A stretch of DNA of 64,000 nt from Nitratireductor sp. GISD-1A_MAKvit (GTDB taxonomy: Bacteria; Pseudomonadota; Alphaproteobacteria; Rhizobiales; Rhizobiaceae): NCBI RefSeq assembly GCF_040819555.1, contig NZ_CP161920.1, positions 633,501 to 697,500 on the forward strand. Direction: 5' to 3'. Under the pieces are notes generated by a model. That model ran no database searches and was not told where the DNA came from. It saw only the letters and a list, made by a program, of their open reading frames with translations. A program made the position numbers and the translations under genes. Below, piece by piece: positions 8,174 through 16,662 of the stretch (within the stretch, counting starts at the first letter, position 1; every line of letters starts with the position of its first letter).

Positions 8174-9504
8174 TGCGCGTCTCCTTCCATCGTCATCGTC
8201 ATGTATTTTTCCCACGCGTGGAACTGGTTGCGCATCTGTCGCTCGGTGGTGCCGTTCTCGACGGCGATCTCGTCGAATTTCTCGCCTTGCTGGTAAAGCC
8301 GCTGGACGTTGACCCATTCCAGACCGTTGGAGTGGAGGCCCTCCTGCGCGCGCTCATACATTTCCAGATCGTCATGGCCGACCATGGAGGTGGGCGCGTT
8401 GATCATGCGGTTGTACATGGCGGTGCGCTCCAGAAGCATGTCCGGCGCGCCCACCAGCCGGTAGATGTAGCTTTCGACGAGCGTCTTGTCGGCGGCGATG
8501 GGGGTGAACAGCCGCAATTGCTGGATCGGCCCCTTGATCATGATGTTGGGGAAATAGACCGTGTTGTGCCGGTTTTCGCCGAGGATGGCCTTTGCGCGCT
8601 CCTCGCCATAGGCCTCGACCATCTGCTCGTAATAGCCGGGGATGGCCGAATAGTCGGAGTGGATCGAGTGATGCACGCCGGTGTGGCCGTGGCCGTTTGG
8701 CCAGGTGCGGATGCCCATGTTCTCGAAGAACTCATAGGGGCTCATGAAGGGGGCGATCACCTCCATGGCCATGGGCTTTTTCGTGCCTTCGGGCTTGTCC
8801 ATCTTCTCCCACAGGTCGATGGCGGTGCCGGCCGAGCTTTCATGCGCGACCATGGGATGGCAGGTGTCGGTCTGGTTCTCGACCAGCATCTTCCAGTTGC
8901 AGCGATGCATGTAACGCAGCGGCGGGCCGGCCACTTCCAGACGGCCCTCGGGCGAGCGGTCGACCATGTTGTCGAAGGAGCTCAGCGATTCCCCGAAGAA
9001 GCTTTCGAAGTCCGGGCCTTCCTTGTTGAGGCGGGCGAAGATGAAGCCGCGATAGTTTTTCACCGCACCGACCGGGGCCATCCCATTGACGGATTCGCTC
9101 TCTTCAAGCCCGGTGTCCTTGTAGCCCTTGCGCAGCGGGATCGCGAGCAGGCAGCCATTCGTCTTGAACGACCATGCGTGATAGGGGCAGCGAAAGAACT
9201 TGCCCGTATTGCCCGTGCGGTCGATGGCGATCTTTGTGCCCTTGTGCGGGCAGCGATTGTGCAGGACGTAGATCTCGTTGTCGGAGTGGCGCACCATGAT
9301 GACCGGCTGCGTGCCGATCTCGGTGGTGAAATAGTCGCCCTTGTTGGGCGTCTGGCTCTCATGGCCGACAAAGACCCAGGTGTTGGCGAAGAGATGCTTC
9401 ATCTCCAGCTCGAACACTTCCTGATCGATATAGACGTCGCGGTGGACTTCCGTGGGCCGGATCAGATTTCTGATTGCCTGCGGGTTGTTCGCGTAACGGC
9501 TCAT
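8170..9504 (-). CDS. Aromatic-ring-hydroxylating dioxygenase, alpha subunit (Rieske)
   Basis: The complete 444-residue large subunit has a Rieske [2Fe-2S] site, Cys85-x-His87 and Cys106-x2-His109. The mononuclear iron site follows as Asp213-x2-His216-x4-His221 (D-T-C-H-P-M-V-A-H), with 'HDDLEMYERAQEGL' near residue 385 supplying the third ligand region. The enzyme inserts O2 into an aromatic ring using electrons from the reductase gene upstream (9545-10510) and pairs with the beta subunit downstream. The sequence alone does not give the substrate. The adjacent CoA ligase and RidA/opine-type genes suggest an aromatic carboxylate, perhaps nitrogenous. Confidence 0.95.
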   Translation of the reverse strand: MSRYANNPQAIRNLIRPTEVHRDVYIDQEVFELEMKHLFANTWVFVGHESQTPNKGDYFTTEIGTQPVIMVRHSDNEIYVLHNRCPHKGTKIAIDRTGNTGKFFRCPYHAWSFKTNGCLLAIPLRKGYKDTGLEESESVNGMAPVGAVKNYRGFIFARLNKEGPDFESFFGESLSSFDNMVDRSPEGRLEVAGPPLRYMHRCNWKMLVENQTDTCHPMVAHESSAGTAIDLWEKMDKPEGTKKPMAMEVIAPFMSPYEFFENMGIRTWPNGHGHTGVHHSIHSDYSAIPGYYEQMVEAYGEERAKAILGENRHNTVYFPNIMIKGPIQQLRLFTPIAADKTLVESYIYRLVGAPDMLLERTAMYNRMINAPTSMVGHDDLEMYERAQEGLHSNGLEWVNVQRLYQQGEKFDEIAVENGTTERQMRNQFHAWEKYMTMTMEGDAQ

Positions 9505-9544
9505 GGCTTGCTACTCCCTTGCTGGCCGCCGTCCGGTCGGTCTC

Positions 9545-10510
9545 CTAGAGATCGAGGACGAGCCGGTCGGACTTGGCGCGTGATACGCAGATCTGCATGA
9601 CGTCATTTGCCGCGCGTTCATCGTCGGTGAGGATGACGTCGCGGTGGTCGGGAATGCCGGACAGAACGGTGGTCTGGCAGATGCCGCAATCGCCACGCTG
9701 GCAGTCGTAGATCAGGTCGACGCCTTCTTCCTCGAGCACGTCGATGATGGATTTGCCCGGCGGGATGGTGAAGACCTGTCCCGTGGAGCTGATCTCGACC
9801 TCGAATGGCTTGTCGCCCGCTTCGGCCTCATGCGCCTCGAACAGTTCGAAATGCACATGGTCCTTCGCGATGCCGCGAGCATGGGCGATCTCGCGCACCG
9901 CCTCGATCATGCCGCGCGGGCCGCACACATAGATGTGGCCTTCGGCAGGCGCCTTGCCGATCAGCGCCTTGAGGTCGATGCAGGTTTCGGGCTCGTCGTC
10001 GCAATGGATGGTGAGCGCCGTGGTCTCGATGGCCTCAAGCGCATCGACAAAGGCCAGAAGCGTGCGCGAACGGCCGGCATAGTGGAACGAGAAGGGGCGG
10101 CCCTTGGCCTTGAGTTCGGCTGCCATGGAGATGAGCGGTGTCACGCCGATGCCACCGGCGATGAGAAGCACCGGTGCATCCTTATCGACCAGAGCAAAAT
10201 CGTTGCGGGGCGCGGAGGTCTCGATGATGTCGCCCTCCTTCAGCCCATGCATGAAGAGCGAGCCGCCCTTGCTGTCCTCCTCCAGACGCACGCCGAGGCG
10301 ATAGGTGGCGGGCGCGTCCGTTGCGCCAGGCTCAACGCTCGTATTGACGAGAGAGTAGTGGCGATCCGAGCCATCAGGCAGCGCGACGCGGATATGTGCG
10401 CCGGCAGAAAATCCGGGCAGCGTGCCGCCATCGACCGCTTCCAGTTCGAACGCCCGGATCTGCGGGGTCAGTGCCTCGGATTTGCGTACCCTGAGCTTCA
10501 ATTCGCTCAT
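9545..10510 (-). CDS. Oxygenase reductase: FAD/NAD(P) ferredoxin-reductase domain plus [2Fe-2S] domain
   Basis: The 321-residue protein has the phthalate dioxygenase reductase (VanB-like) order: flavin-binding barrel first (R-H-Y-S-L motif near residue 52), then the nucleotide-binding domain (LLIAGGIGVTPLISM near 115), then a plant-type ferredoxin domain. That domain has C-x4-C-x2-C in 'YDCQRGDCGICQTT' and a fourth Cys in 'MQICVSR'. It passes electrons from NAD(P)H to the Rieske centre. It is first in the leftward operon, 40 bases ahead of the alpha subunit. The promoter must lie in the AT-rich 208-base divergent gap before the TRAP operon. Confidence 0.93.
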   Translation of the reverse strand: MSELKLRVRKSEALTPQIRAFELEAVDGGTLPGFSAGAHIRVALPDGSDRHYSLVNTSVEPGATDAPATYRLGVRLEEDSKGGSLFMHGLKEGDIIETSAPRNDFALVDKDAPVLLIAGGIGVTPLISMAAELKAKGRPFSFHYAGRSRTLLAFVDALEAIETTALTIHCDDEPETCIDLKALIGKAPAEGHIYVCGPRGMIEAVREIAHARGIAKDHVHFELFEAHEAEAGDKPFEVEISSTGQVFTIPPGKSIIDVLEEEGVDLIYDCQRGDCGICQTTVLSGIPDHRDVILTDDERAANDVMQICVSRAKSDRLVLDL

Positions 10511-10585
10511 TGGCGATCTCTCCTCCTCTCGTGGCCCCTCCGGATATTTTTATCGTTCTGTGAGGAATGGCCACACGTTACGATT

Positions 10586-10603
10586 AATATGAATTCGCAT
10601 ATT
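10586..10603. promoter_or_regulatory. Inverted repeat in the divergent control region (AATATG-N6-CATATT)
   Basis: A perfect 6-bp inverted repeat (10586-10591 and 10598-10603) lies in the AT-rich region between the reductase gene and the TRAP dctP gene. Its size and spacing suit a dimeric regulator such as the MarR protein encoded at 13552. Assignment to that protein is inference. Confidence 0.45.
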
Positions 10604-10611
10604 TTTGCCTG

Positions 10612-10658
10612 TCAAGCTTCAAACCTAAAAAAGTGAAATTTCATCTTTTTAAGCTTGA
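10612..10658. promoter_or_regulatory. Nested inverted repeats in the divergent control region
   Basis: TCAAGCTT at 10612-10619 is repeated in inverse as AAGCTTGA at 10651-10658. The perfect 10-bp palindrome TGAAATTTCA sits between them at 10634-10643. It lies 61 bases before dctP and about 100 before the reductase start, so a bound repressor could control both arms. The cluster MarR protein is the natural candidate. Confidence 0.5.
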
Positions 10659-10718
10659 AGAGCATGAAAACTTATGGAAGCCTCGTGTACAGGAGGAGGC
10701 CGTCATGGGAGGAAAACG

Positions 10719-11744
10719 ATGACGCGCATGTTCAAAACACTTGTATCTGCATCTATTCTGACGACAGTCATGAGCTTCGGTGCGATGGCGCAGGAAACGG
10801 TTCTGCGCATGTCGAACTGGTTGCCGCCGTCTCACCCGATCGTCAGGGACATGATGATCCCGTGGGCGGAGAAGCTGAAAGAAGCCAGTGACGGCCGCAT
10901 CGAAGTGCAGATTCTCGATGCACCGCTCGGTCCGCCACCGGCGCATTTCGATCTTGCCGCCAATGGCGCCGTCGATCTGACCTTCGGTGTTCATGGTTAT
11001 ACGCCGGGCCGCTTCACTCTGACCGAAATCGCCGAAATGCCGTTCCTCGCCGATACGTCGGAGAGCCTTTCGGTGGCCTTCTGGCGCGTGTTCGATAGTG
11101 ATCTCTCCCAGGCCGAAGAGCATCGCGGCACCAAGGTGCTGGGCGTGTTCGGGCATGGGCCGGGGCTTCTGTTCACCAAGGGCAAAGCGGTTTCGCCTCT
11201 GTCGGACCTTTCCGGCGCGAAGATCCGCGTTGCGGGCAACATCACCAACAAGCTTGCCGAAGCGATGGACATGGTGTCGATCCAGGCGCCGTCTCCGCAG
11301 TCCTACGAGATTCTGTCGGGCGGCATTGCCGACGGCATTTTCTTCCCCGTCGAATCCGTGCCCTTCTTCAAGCTGGAAACGCTGGTCGACAAGGCGCTGC
11401 GTGTGCCGGGCGGCCTCTACAATGTCTCGTTCTTCTTCGTGATGAACAAGGCGAAGTTCGACAGCCTGTCGGATGAGGACAAGGCGGCCATCGAAGAGGT
11501 TTCCGGTGAGGCGTTCTCGCGCATGGCCGGTCAGGCCTGGGATGCGGCGGATGCAGCCGGCATGGAAGTGATCGGCTCGACCGTCGACTTCCACGATGCG
11601 ACCGAAGAAGAGCTTGCGTCGCTGCGTGAGAAGACGCAGCCCATGTTCGACGATCTGGCTAAGGCCTATGAGGCCAAGGGAATTGATTTCGACGTCGTCA
11701 TGGGCAAGCTCAAGGACGAAATCAAAGCGGTGGCGGCTGAATAA
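10719..11744 (+). CDS. TRAP transporter substrate-binding protein (DctP family), first system
   Basis: The protein has 341 residues with a Sec signal peptide of about 24 (hydrophobic 'LVSASILTTVMSFGAMA', then QET). The body follows DctP: 'LRMSNWLPPSHPIV' at the mature start, 'GRIEVQILD', and the central 'GAKIRVAGNITNKLAEAMD'. It binds the substrate in the periplasm and delivers it to the DctQM membrane pair encoded next. The ATG at 10719 is chosen because GGAGGA stands 6-12 bases ahead and the signal peptide begins there. DctP proteins usually bind organic acids by a conserved Arg; aromatic acids and keto acids are known ligands. Confidence 0.93.
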   Translation: MTRMFKTLVSASILTTVMSFGAMAQETVLRMSNWLPPSHPIVRDMMIPWAEKLKEASDGRIEVQILDAPLGPPPAHFDLAANGAVDLTFGVHGYTPGRFTLTEIAEMPFLADTSESLSVAFWRVFDSDLSQAEEHRGTKVLGVFGHGPGLLFTKGKAVSPLSDLSGAKIRVAGNITNKLAEAMDMVSIQAPSPQSYEILSGGIADGIFFPVESVPFFKLETLVDKALRVPGGLYNVSFFFVMNKAKFDSLSDEDKAAIEEVSGEAFSRMAGQAWDAADAAGMEVIGSTVDFHDATEEELASLREKTQPMFDDLAKAYEAKGIDFDVVMGKLKDEIKAVAAE

Positions 11745-12253
11745 TGGCCGCCTCCTCCGAGCGGATCGCAATGCGGGCTCGGCGGTGGCTAAGACTGGCG
11801 ACTGCCGTGCTTTGCGGCGCGTTTCTGGTGGCGCTGACGCTGGTGACAGTGGTCGATGTGATCGGCCGCTATCTCCTGTCGTCGCCGCTGCCGGGTGCCG
11901 CGGAGTATACGGAAATCCTCCTGATGGCGATCGTGTTTGTGGGGCTGCCGGCGGTGTGCCTGGATGACGGACATGTGAGCGTCGATCTGCTCACGGCCGG
12001 GCTCAAGGGCGTTGCTGAGAGAATTCAGCTCAATCTCGCCCGGCTTGTGGTTGCCGTGGTGCTCGGGCTCGTGTCGTGGCAGCTCTGGAAACACGGCGCC
12101 CAGCTCGACAGCTACAATGAGGTGACGGTTTATCTGCGTGCGCCGCTCGGGCCGTTCGCCAAGGCGACGGCGGTCATCACCGGTGTCTGTGCGGTGGTTA
12201 CATTCCTCATGGCGGTGCTACGCCTGCCCAAAAGCGATGGCGGTGGCGTGTGA
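11744..12253 (+). CDS. TRAP transporter small permease (DctQ family), first system
   Basis: The 169-residue protein has four predicted membrane segments (about 20-42, 55-75, 93-113 and 135-157) and the DctQ-type 'VVDVIGRYLLSSPLPGAAEYTE' after the first one. Its start overlaps the dctP stop (TAATG) and its end overlaps dctM, a tightly coupled arrangement. DctQ is the non-catalytic small subunit supporting the large permease. Confidence 0.92.
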   Translation: MAASSERIAMRARRWLRLATAVLCGAFLVALTLVTVVDVIGRYLLSSPLPGAAEYTEILLMAIVFVGLPAVCLDDGHVSVDLLTAGLKGVAERIQLNLARLVVAVVLGLVSWQLWKHGAQLDSYNEVTVYLRAPLGPFAKATAVITGVCAVVTFLMAVLRLPKSDGGGV

Positions 12254-13539
12254 TGGCGTGGCCGGTCGGAATGGCGCTGCTTCTGGCGCTCATCTTTGCG
12301 GGCGTGCCCATCGCCTTTGCGATGACGGCGGTGGGGTTGATCGGCGTGGTCTCGATCGTTGGCTGGCACCCGGCGCTGGCCATGCTCGGGCAGGTTTTTT
12401 TCGACAGTGGCAGAAGCTACACGCTCTCCGTCGTGCCGCTGTTCCTGCTCATGGGCAATCTCGTGGTTCAGTCCGGCGTGGCGGGTGATCTCTACGCGGC
12501 GGCGAATGCCTGGCTGCGCCACCGCAAGGGCGGGCTTGCCATGGCGACCATCGTTGCCTGCGGCGGGTTCTCGTCGGTGTGCGGCTCGTCGCTTGCCACC
12601 ACGGCGACCATGGCGCGCATCTCGCTGCCGGCCATGCGCAAATATGGCTATTCCGACCGGCTGGCCGCTTCGTCCATCGCGGCGGGCGGAACGCTCGGCA
12701 TTCTCATCCCGCCATCCGTCATCCTCGTCATTTACGGCATCCTGACCCAGCAGAACATCGGCAAGCTTTTTCTGGCGGGTCTCTTGCCCGGCCTCATCGG
12801 CGTGATCGGCTACATGATCGCCGTGCGCATGTCGCTGGTGGTCTATCGCGAGCATCTGGAAACGCAGCCGAAACTCCCATTGATCGACCGCATTCGCGCT
12901 TTGCGCGGTGTGGTCTGGGCGCTGGCGCTTTTCGTGTTCGTTCTGGGCGGTATCTACCTTGGCGTGTTCACGGCAACGGAGGCGGCGGGAATGGGCGCGG
13001 GCGGGGCATTCCTGCTCACCTTCATGCGCGGCCGGCTGACCCTGCGGGCGACGCTTTCCACGCTGTTCGATACGGCCAAGACCACAGCGGTGATGTTCTT
13101 CATCCTGTTCGGGGCGCTCTATTTCCTGAACTATGTGAACTTCTCCGGCCTGACCGGTGACCTGCGCAACTGGATCAACGCTTTCGGCGTGGGACCCTAT
13201 CCGGTCATCTTCATGATCGTGCTGATCTATCTGGTGCTGGGCTGCCTGCTTGAAAGCATCTCGATGATTACGCTGACTGTGCCGATCCTGTTTCCGATCG
13301 TCACCGGTCTCGGCTTCGATCCGATCTGGTTCGGCATTTTTGTGGTGATCGCCACCGAGCTGAGCTTCATCACGCCGCCCATCGGCATGAATGTTTTTGT
13401 CATGCGCACGGTCGCGCCCGACATTCCGCTGGAGCGCATTTTCGCCGGCATCCTGCCCTTCGTGGCGATGGATGTGGTGCGGCTTGCGCTCCTGATCGCT
13501 GTGCCGGCCATGGCGCTGCTGATCCCCAATTCCATGTGA
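12253..13539 (+). CDS. TRAP transporter large permease (DctM family), first system
   Basis: At 428 residues with about 12 hydrophobic segments, this is a normal-length DctM. Family motifs include 'SVVPLFLLMGNLVVQSG', 'CGSSLATTATMARISLPAM' and 'GGTLGILIPPSVILVIYG'. It is the sodium-coupled channel-forming subunit. The ATG at 12253 overlaps the dctQ stop as TGATG; a GTG three bases earlier is an alternative start. The MarR gene follows after 12 bases. Confidence 0.94.
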   Translation: MAWPVGMALLLALIFAGVPIAFAMTAVGLIGVVSIVGWHPALAMLGQVFFDSGRSYTLSVVPLFLLMGNLVVQSGVAGDLYAAANAWLRHRKGGLAMATIVACGGFSSVCGSSLATTATMARISLPAMRKYGYSDRLAASSIAAGGTLGILIPPSVILVIYGILTQQNIGKLFLAGLLPGLIGVIGYMIAVRMSLVVYREHLETQPKLPLIDRIRALRGVVWALALFVFVLGGIYLGVFTATEAAGMGAGGAFLLTFMRGRLTLRATLSTLFDTAKTTAVMFFILFGALYFLNYVNFSGLTGDLRNWINAFGVGPYPVIFMIVLIYLVLGCLLESISMITLTVPILFPIVTGLGFDPIWFGIFVVIATELSFITPPIGMNVFVMRTVAPDIPLERIFAGILPFVAMDVVRLALLIAVPAMALLIPNSM

Positions 13540-13551
13540 CGGGACGAGACG

Positions 13552-14076
13552 ATGGCGATTGATGACGACAGAATTGAGATCGACCGCAATGCGGGATTTG
13601 TGGGCGATTACCTGCTTTATCTGCTCGCCGCCGCCAGCGACGCGGCCAGTGCCGATTTTCACGCCCATGTGCGCGAACAGGGACTGCGGGTTCCCGAATG
13701 GCGCATCCTCGCCTGCCTCTGCGACGAGGATGGGCAGATGGTGACGCAGCTTGCCCAGCTTGCGCTGATGGAGCAGTCGCACCTGACCAAGATCGTCGAC
13801 CAGATGGCGACGAAAGGGCTGGTCAAACGCCGGAGCGATGAGCGCGACCGGAGGCGTGTGCGCGTCTATCTGACCGCAGCCGGGCGGGTGCTCGGAACTG
13901 GCTTGGTGGAGAAGGCGAGAGCGCATGAAATGTCGATTGTTGCTCGCCTTGGCGCGACGGACGCAGCCCGTCTCAAGACGGCGCTGAAAGACATACACGC
14001 AATCTGCCGGGAAGGAGATGACGCTGCGAGCCGAACTCCGTCAGCGCCGGCAGAGCTGGAGGCAAGCCTGCCATGA
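13552..14076 (+). CDS. MarR family transcriptional regulator
   Basis: The 174-residue protein has a MarR winged helix: 'RVPEWRILACLCDEDGQMVTQLAQLALMEQSHLTKIVDQM', then the wing 'LVKRRSDERDRRRVRVYLT'. Regulators of this type often sense aromatic acids or their CoA thioesters and repress catabolic genes. It is embedded in the rightward operon and overlaps the following RidA gene, so it is probably autoregulated. Palindromes in the divergent region upstream of dctP are its likely operators. Confidence 0.9.
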   Translation: MAIDDDRIEIDRNAGFVGDYLLYLLAAASDAASADFHAHVREQGLRVPEWRILACLCDEDGQMVTQLAQLALMEQSHLTKIVDQMATKGLVKRRSDERDRRRVRVYLTAAGRVLGTGLVEKARAHEMSIVARLGATDAARLKTALKDIHAICREGDDAASRTPSAPAELEASLP

Positions 14077-14498
14077 ACGATACCGCCAATATCGGCCTGC
14101 TGCATGAGACGGTGCATCCCGAGGGCTGGCCACAGCCAAAGGGTTACGCCAACGCGGTCAAGACGGATGGCGGGATCATCTATACGGGCGGGCTGGTCGG
14201 CTGGGACCGGGAGGGACGCTTCCCGAAAGGCTTTGTCGCGCAGGCTCACCAGACGTTCCGCAACATCCGCGATGTGCTCGAAGCGGCAGGCGCCGGACCG
14301 GAGCACCTGACGCGTCTCACCTGGTATGTGACCAACGTCGAAGACTATCTCGCCGATCCGAAGGGGCTCGGAAAAGCGTATCGCGACGTCTTCGGGCGCT
14401 GCTTTCCGGCCATGGCGACTGTTCAGGTGACGCGGCTTGTGGAGCCGGAGGCGGTCGTGGAGATCGAGGCGACGGCGGTTTTGCCTGCTCAAAAGTAG
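14073..14498 (+). CDS. RidA family protein (enamine/imine deaminase)
   Basis: The 141-residue RidA/YjgF-type protein has 'GIIYTGGLVGWDREGRFPKG' in the strand-loop region, 'LEAAGAGPEHLTRLTWYVTN' and the C-terminal 'PAMATVQVTRLVEPEAVVEIEA', whose Arg and Glu contribute to the active site. RidA proteins hydrolyse reactive enamine/imine intermediates to ketones and ammonia. Finding it between a MarR regulator and an opine-dehydrogenase-like enzyme suggests that the pathway makes an imine. It starts inside the end of the MarR gene (ATGA-type overlap). Confidence 0.9.
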   Translation: MNDTANIGLLHETVHPEGWPQPKGYANAVKTDGGIIYTGGLVGWDREGRFPKGFVAQAHQTFRNIRDVLEAAGAGPEHLTRLTWYVTNVEDYLADPKGLGKAYRDVFGRCFPAMATVQVTRLVEPEAVVEIEATAVLPAQK

Positions 14499-14543
14499 AA
14501 CAATCATCCGCAGAAATTATGCGGCAACGAGGGGAGTACAGGA

Positions 14544-15620
14544 ATGAAAGTAGCGGTTCTGGGCGGAGGCAACGGTTCTTATGCTGCGGCTGCGGATTTT
14601 GCCGAGGCGGGGCATGACGTCCGCTGGTGGCGGCGCGACCGCGCCAGTTTCGCGGATGTCGAGAAGGCAGGCGGCATCACCCTCACGGACCATGAGGGCA
14701 GCCGGAAGATCGCGGTCGTTCCGACTGATGATCTTGCTGCGGCGCTGAAAGGGGCGGAGTTGATCGTTGCGCCGACGCCGGCGTTTGCTCAGGAGGACAT
14801 CGCCACGAAGCTCGCTCCGCATCTGGAGGACGGGCAGGTGATCTATCTGCCGCCGGGCACGTTTGGCTCCTACCTGATGATGAAGCGTATTCGCGAAGCG
14901 GGCTCGAAGGCTGACATCGCGATTGCAGAAACAGGCACACTGCCATGGCTGACGCGCAAGCAGGGACCGCTTGAAGTGCGTGTGACGACGCGGGCCTCAC
15001 GCCTGCCGACCGGCGTTCTGCCGGCGAAGCACACGGATCACGCAATCAAGGCGATTGCGGCGGTGTTCCCGGCTTCCATCGAGCCGGTGGAAGACGCCCT
15101 CTCGGGTGCGCTGATGAACGCCGGCCCGATCATTCATCCGCCGCTCATCCTCATGAATGCCGGTCCCATCGAGCATTTCGACCGCTGGGACATTCACAAT
15201 GAAGGGACGCAGCCTTCCATCCGCCGCACGCACACCGCGCTCGACAATGAGCGCATGGCGATCCGCGAGGCGCTCGGCTATGGCGCGCCGCATTTCCCGC
15301 TCGCCGATCACTACGAGACCAGCAACTGGATGTATGGCAATCTGGCCCACGACAAGCTGGTGGATTCCGGAGACTGGCACGAGAAGCTGGACCTGAAATC
15401 GCACCGCTACATGCTGGAGGATGTGGGCATGGGGCTCGCCTTCATGGTTTCCGTCGGTGAATGGGCAGGCGTGCCCTGTCCGGTGGCGGCGGGGCTTCTG
15501 GCCATTGCCGGCGCGGTGGCCGAGCGCGACTTCCGCGCCGAAGGCCGCACCATGGATAAGATCGGTCTTGCCGGCGAAAGCCGCGAGGCGGTGCAGACCA
15601 TGCTGCGCGAGGGGCTGTGA
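14544..15620 (+). CDS. NAD/NADP octopine/nopaline dehydrogenase family protein
   Basis: The 358-residue enzyme begins 'MKVAVLGGGNGSYAAAADFAEAG', a Rossmann dinucleotide loop with GGGNGS as in opine dehydrogenases. The C-terminal domain carries 'NAGPIIHPPLILMNAGPIEHF', which includes the catalytic His region, and 'HRYMLEDVGMGLAFMVSVGEW'. Opine dehydrogenases reversibly condense an amino acid with a 2-keto acid, and catabolic versions cleave the C-N bond oxidatively. The gene is coupled to the next one (stop TGA, then ATG at 15620). Agrobacterium-type opine use is one option; an unknown secondary amine is another. Confidence 0.88.
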   Translation: MKVAVLGGGNGSYAAAADFAEAGHDVRWWRRDRASFADVEKAGGITLTDHEGSRKIAVVPTDDLAAALKGAELIVAPTPAFAQEDIATKLAPHLEDGQVIYLPPGTFGSYLMMKRIREAGSKADIAIAETGTLPWLTRKQGPLEVRVTTRASRLPTGVLPAKHTDHAIKAIAAVFPASIEPVEDALSGALMNAGPIIHPPLILMNAGPIEHFDRWDIHNEGTQPSIRRTHTALDNERMAIREALGYGAPHFPLADHYETSNWMYGNLAHDKLVDSGDWHEKLDLKSHRYMLEDVGMGLAFMVSVGEWAGVPCPVAAGLLAIAGAVAERDFRAEGRTMDKIGLAGESREAVQTMLREGL

Positions 15621-16603
15621 TGGCAGATGACGTGACCATCGCCTGCATCGGCGCCGGTCGCATGGGCCGGGGCATAGCGCAATGCGTCGCCTATGCGGGC
15701 CATCAGGTGCGGCTGATCGATGCCAAGGAGCGCGACGCTGAGGCTTTCGCAAATTTGCGCGAGGAGGCGCTGGACGAGATCCGCACGGCGCTCGCCTCCA
15801 TCGCAGCACTCGGTGCTTTCAAGGTCGATGCCGTTCCGCAGATCATGGAGCGGGTGCGCATCGTGTCGCTCGGCGAGGCGGCAGCGGGTCTTTCCGGCGC
15901 GCGCATCGTGTTTGAGGGCGTGCCCGAGGTGACGGATGCCAAGCGCGATGCGTTTGCGCTGTTCGACGCCCATGCCGACGGCGACGCCATTCTGGCATCG
16001 ACCACCTCGACCATGCTGTCGACGGAGCTGGCGGGTTTCACCTCTGCGCCCGAGCGCTTTCTCAATGCGCACTGGCTGAACCCGGCCTTCCTGATGCCGC
16101 TGGTGGAACTGAGCCGTGCGGATGAGACGGCTGAGGAAACCACCGCTTTCCTGCGCGCCTATCTTGAAGGCATCGGCAAGGTGCCGATCGTCTGCAAGGC
16201 TTCTCCCGGTTACATCGTGCCGCGCATTCAGGCGCTCGCCATGAACGAGGCGGCGCGGATCGTTGAGGAAGGCGTTGCGAGCGCGGAGGATGTCGACAAG
16301 GCCGTGACCTATGGTTTCGGCCTGCGCTTCGGCGTGCTCGGCCTTCTGGAGTTCATCGACTGGGGCGGCGGCGACATTCTCTACTATGCAAGCCGCTATC
16401 TCGCGGGTGCGTTTGAGGATGAGCGTTATCAGGCACCGGAGATCATCAGCCGCCACATGGAAGAGGGGCGTATCGGCCTGAAGACCGGCGCCGGCTTCTT
16501 CGATTATTCCGACATGGATGTCGACGCCTATCGCCAGCGCCGCATGGCCGCCTTCCTGAAGGCGCTCGACAATGCGGGGCTTGTGCGGCCACCGAAGCTT
16601 TAG
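15620..16603 (+). CDS. 3-hydroxyacyl-CoA dehydrogenase family protein
   Basis: The 327-residue protein starts with an NAD loop 'GAGRMGRGIAQCVAYAGH' and has the family 'STTSTMLSTELAGFTSAPERFLNAHWLNPAFLMPLVEL', in which the His and Glu of the catalytic pair and the conserved N are present. The C-terminal domain ends with 'GRIGLKTGAGFFDYSD'. It oxidises 3-hydroxyacyl-CoA or a related beta-hydroxy acid, as lambda-crystallin-type enzymes do. The ATG at 15620 overlaps the preceding stop; a GTG at 15617 is an alternative. The second TRAP system follows after 60 bases. Confidence 0.9.
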   Translation: MADDVTIACIGAGRMGRGIAQCVAYAGHQVRLIDAKERDAEAFANLREEALDEIRTALASIAALGAFKVDAVPQIMERVRIVSLGEAAAGLSGARIVFEGVPEVTDAKRDAFALFDAHADGDAILASTTSTMLSTELAGFTSAPERFLNAHWLNPAFLMPLVELSRADETAEETTAFLRAYLEGIGKVPIVCKASPGYIVPRIQALAMNEAARIVEEGVASAEDVDKAVTYGFGLRFGVLGLLEFIDWGGGDILYYASRYLAGAFEDERYQAPEIISRHMEEGRIGLKTGAGFFDYSDMDVDAYRQRRMAAFLKALDNAGLVRPPKL

Positions 16604-16662
16604 GGAGCAGTTGAAACCAAAACCGGGTGGAACAAGCCCGGACAACCAGAGAGGACGAAGAA

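Noticed and set aside
12130..13998. A 622-codon open frame antisense to dctM and the MarR gene
   Set aside because: His/Gln/Asp-rich translation typical of reverse reading of hydrophobic genes; both sense genes are clear.
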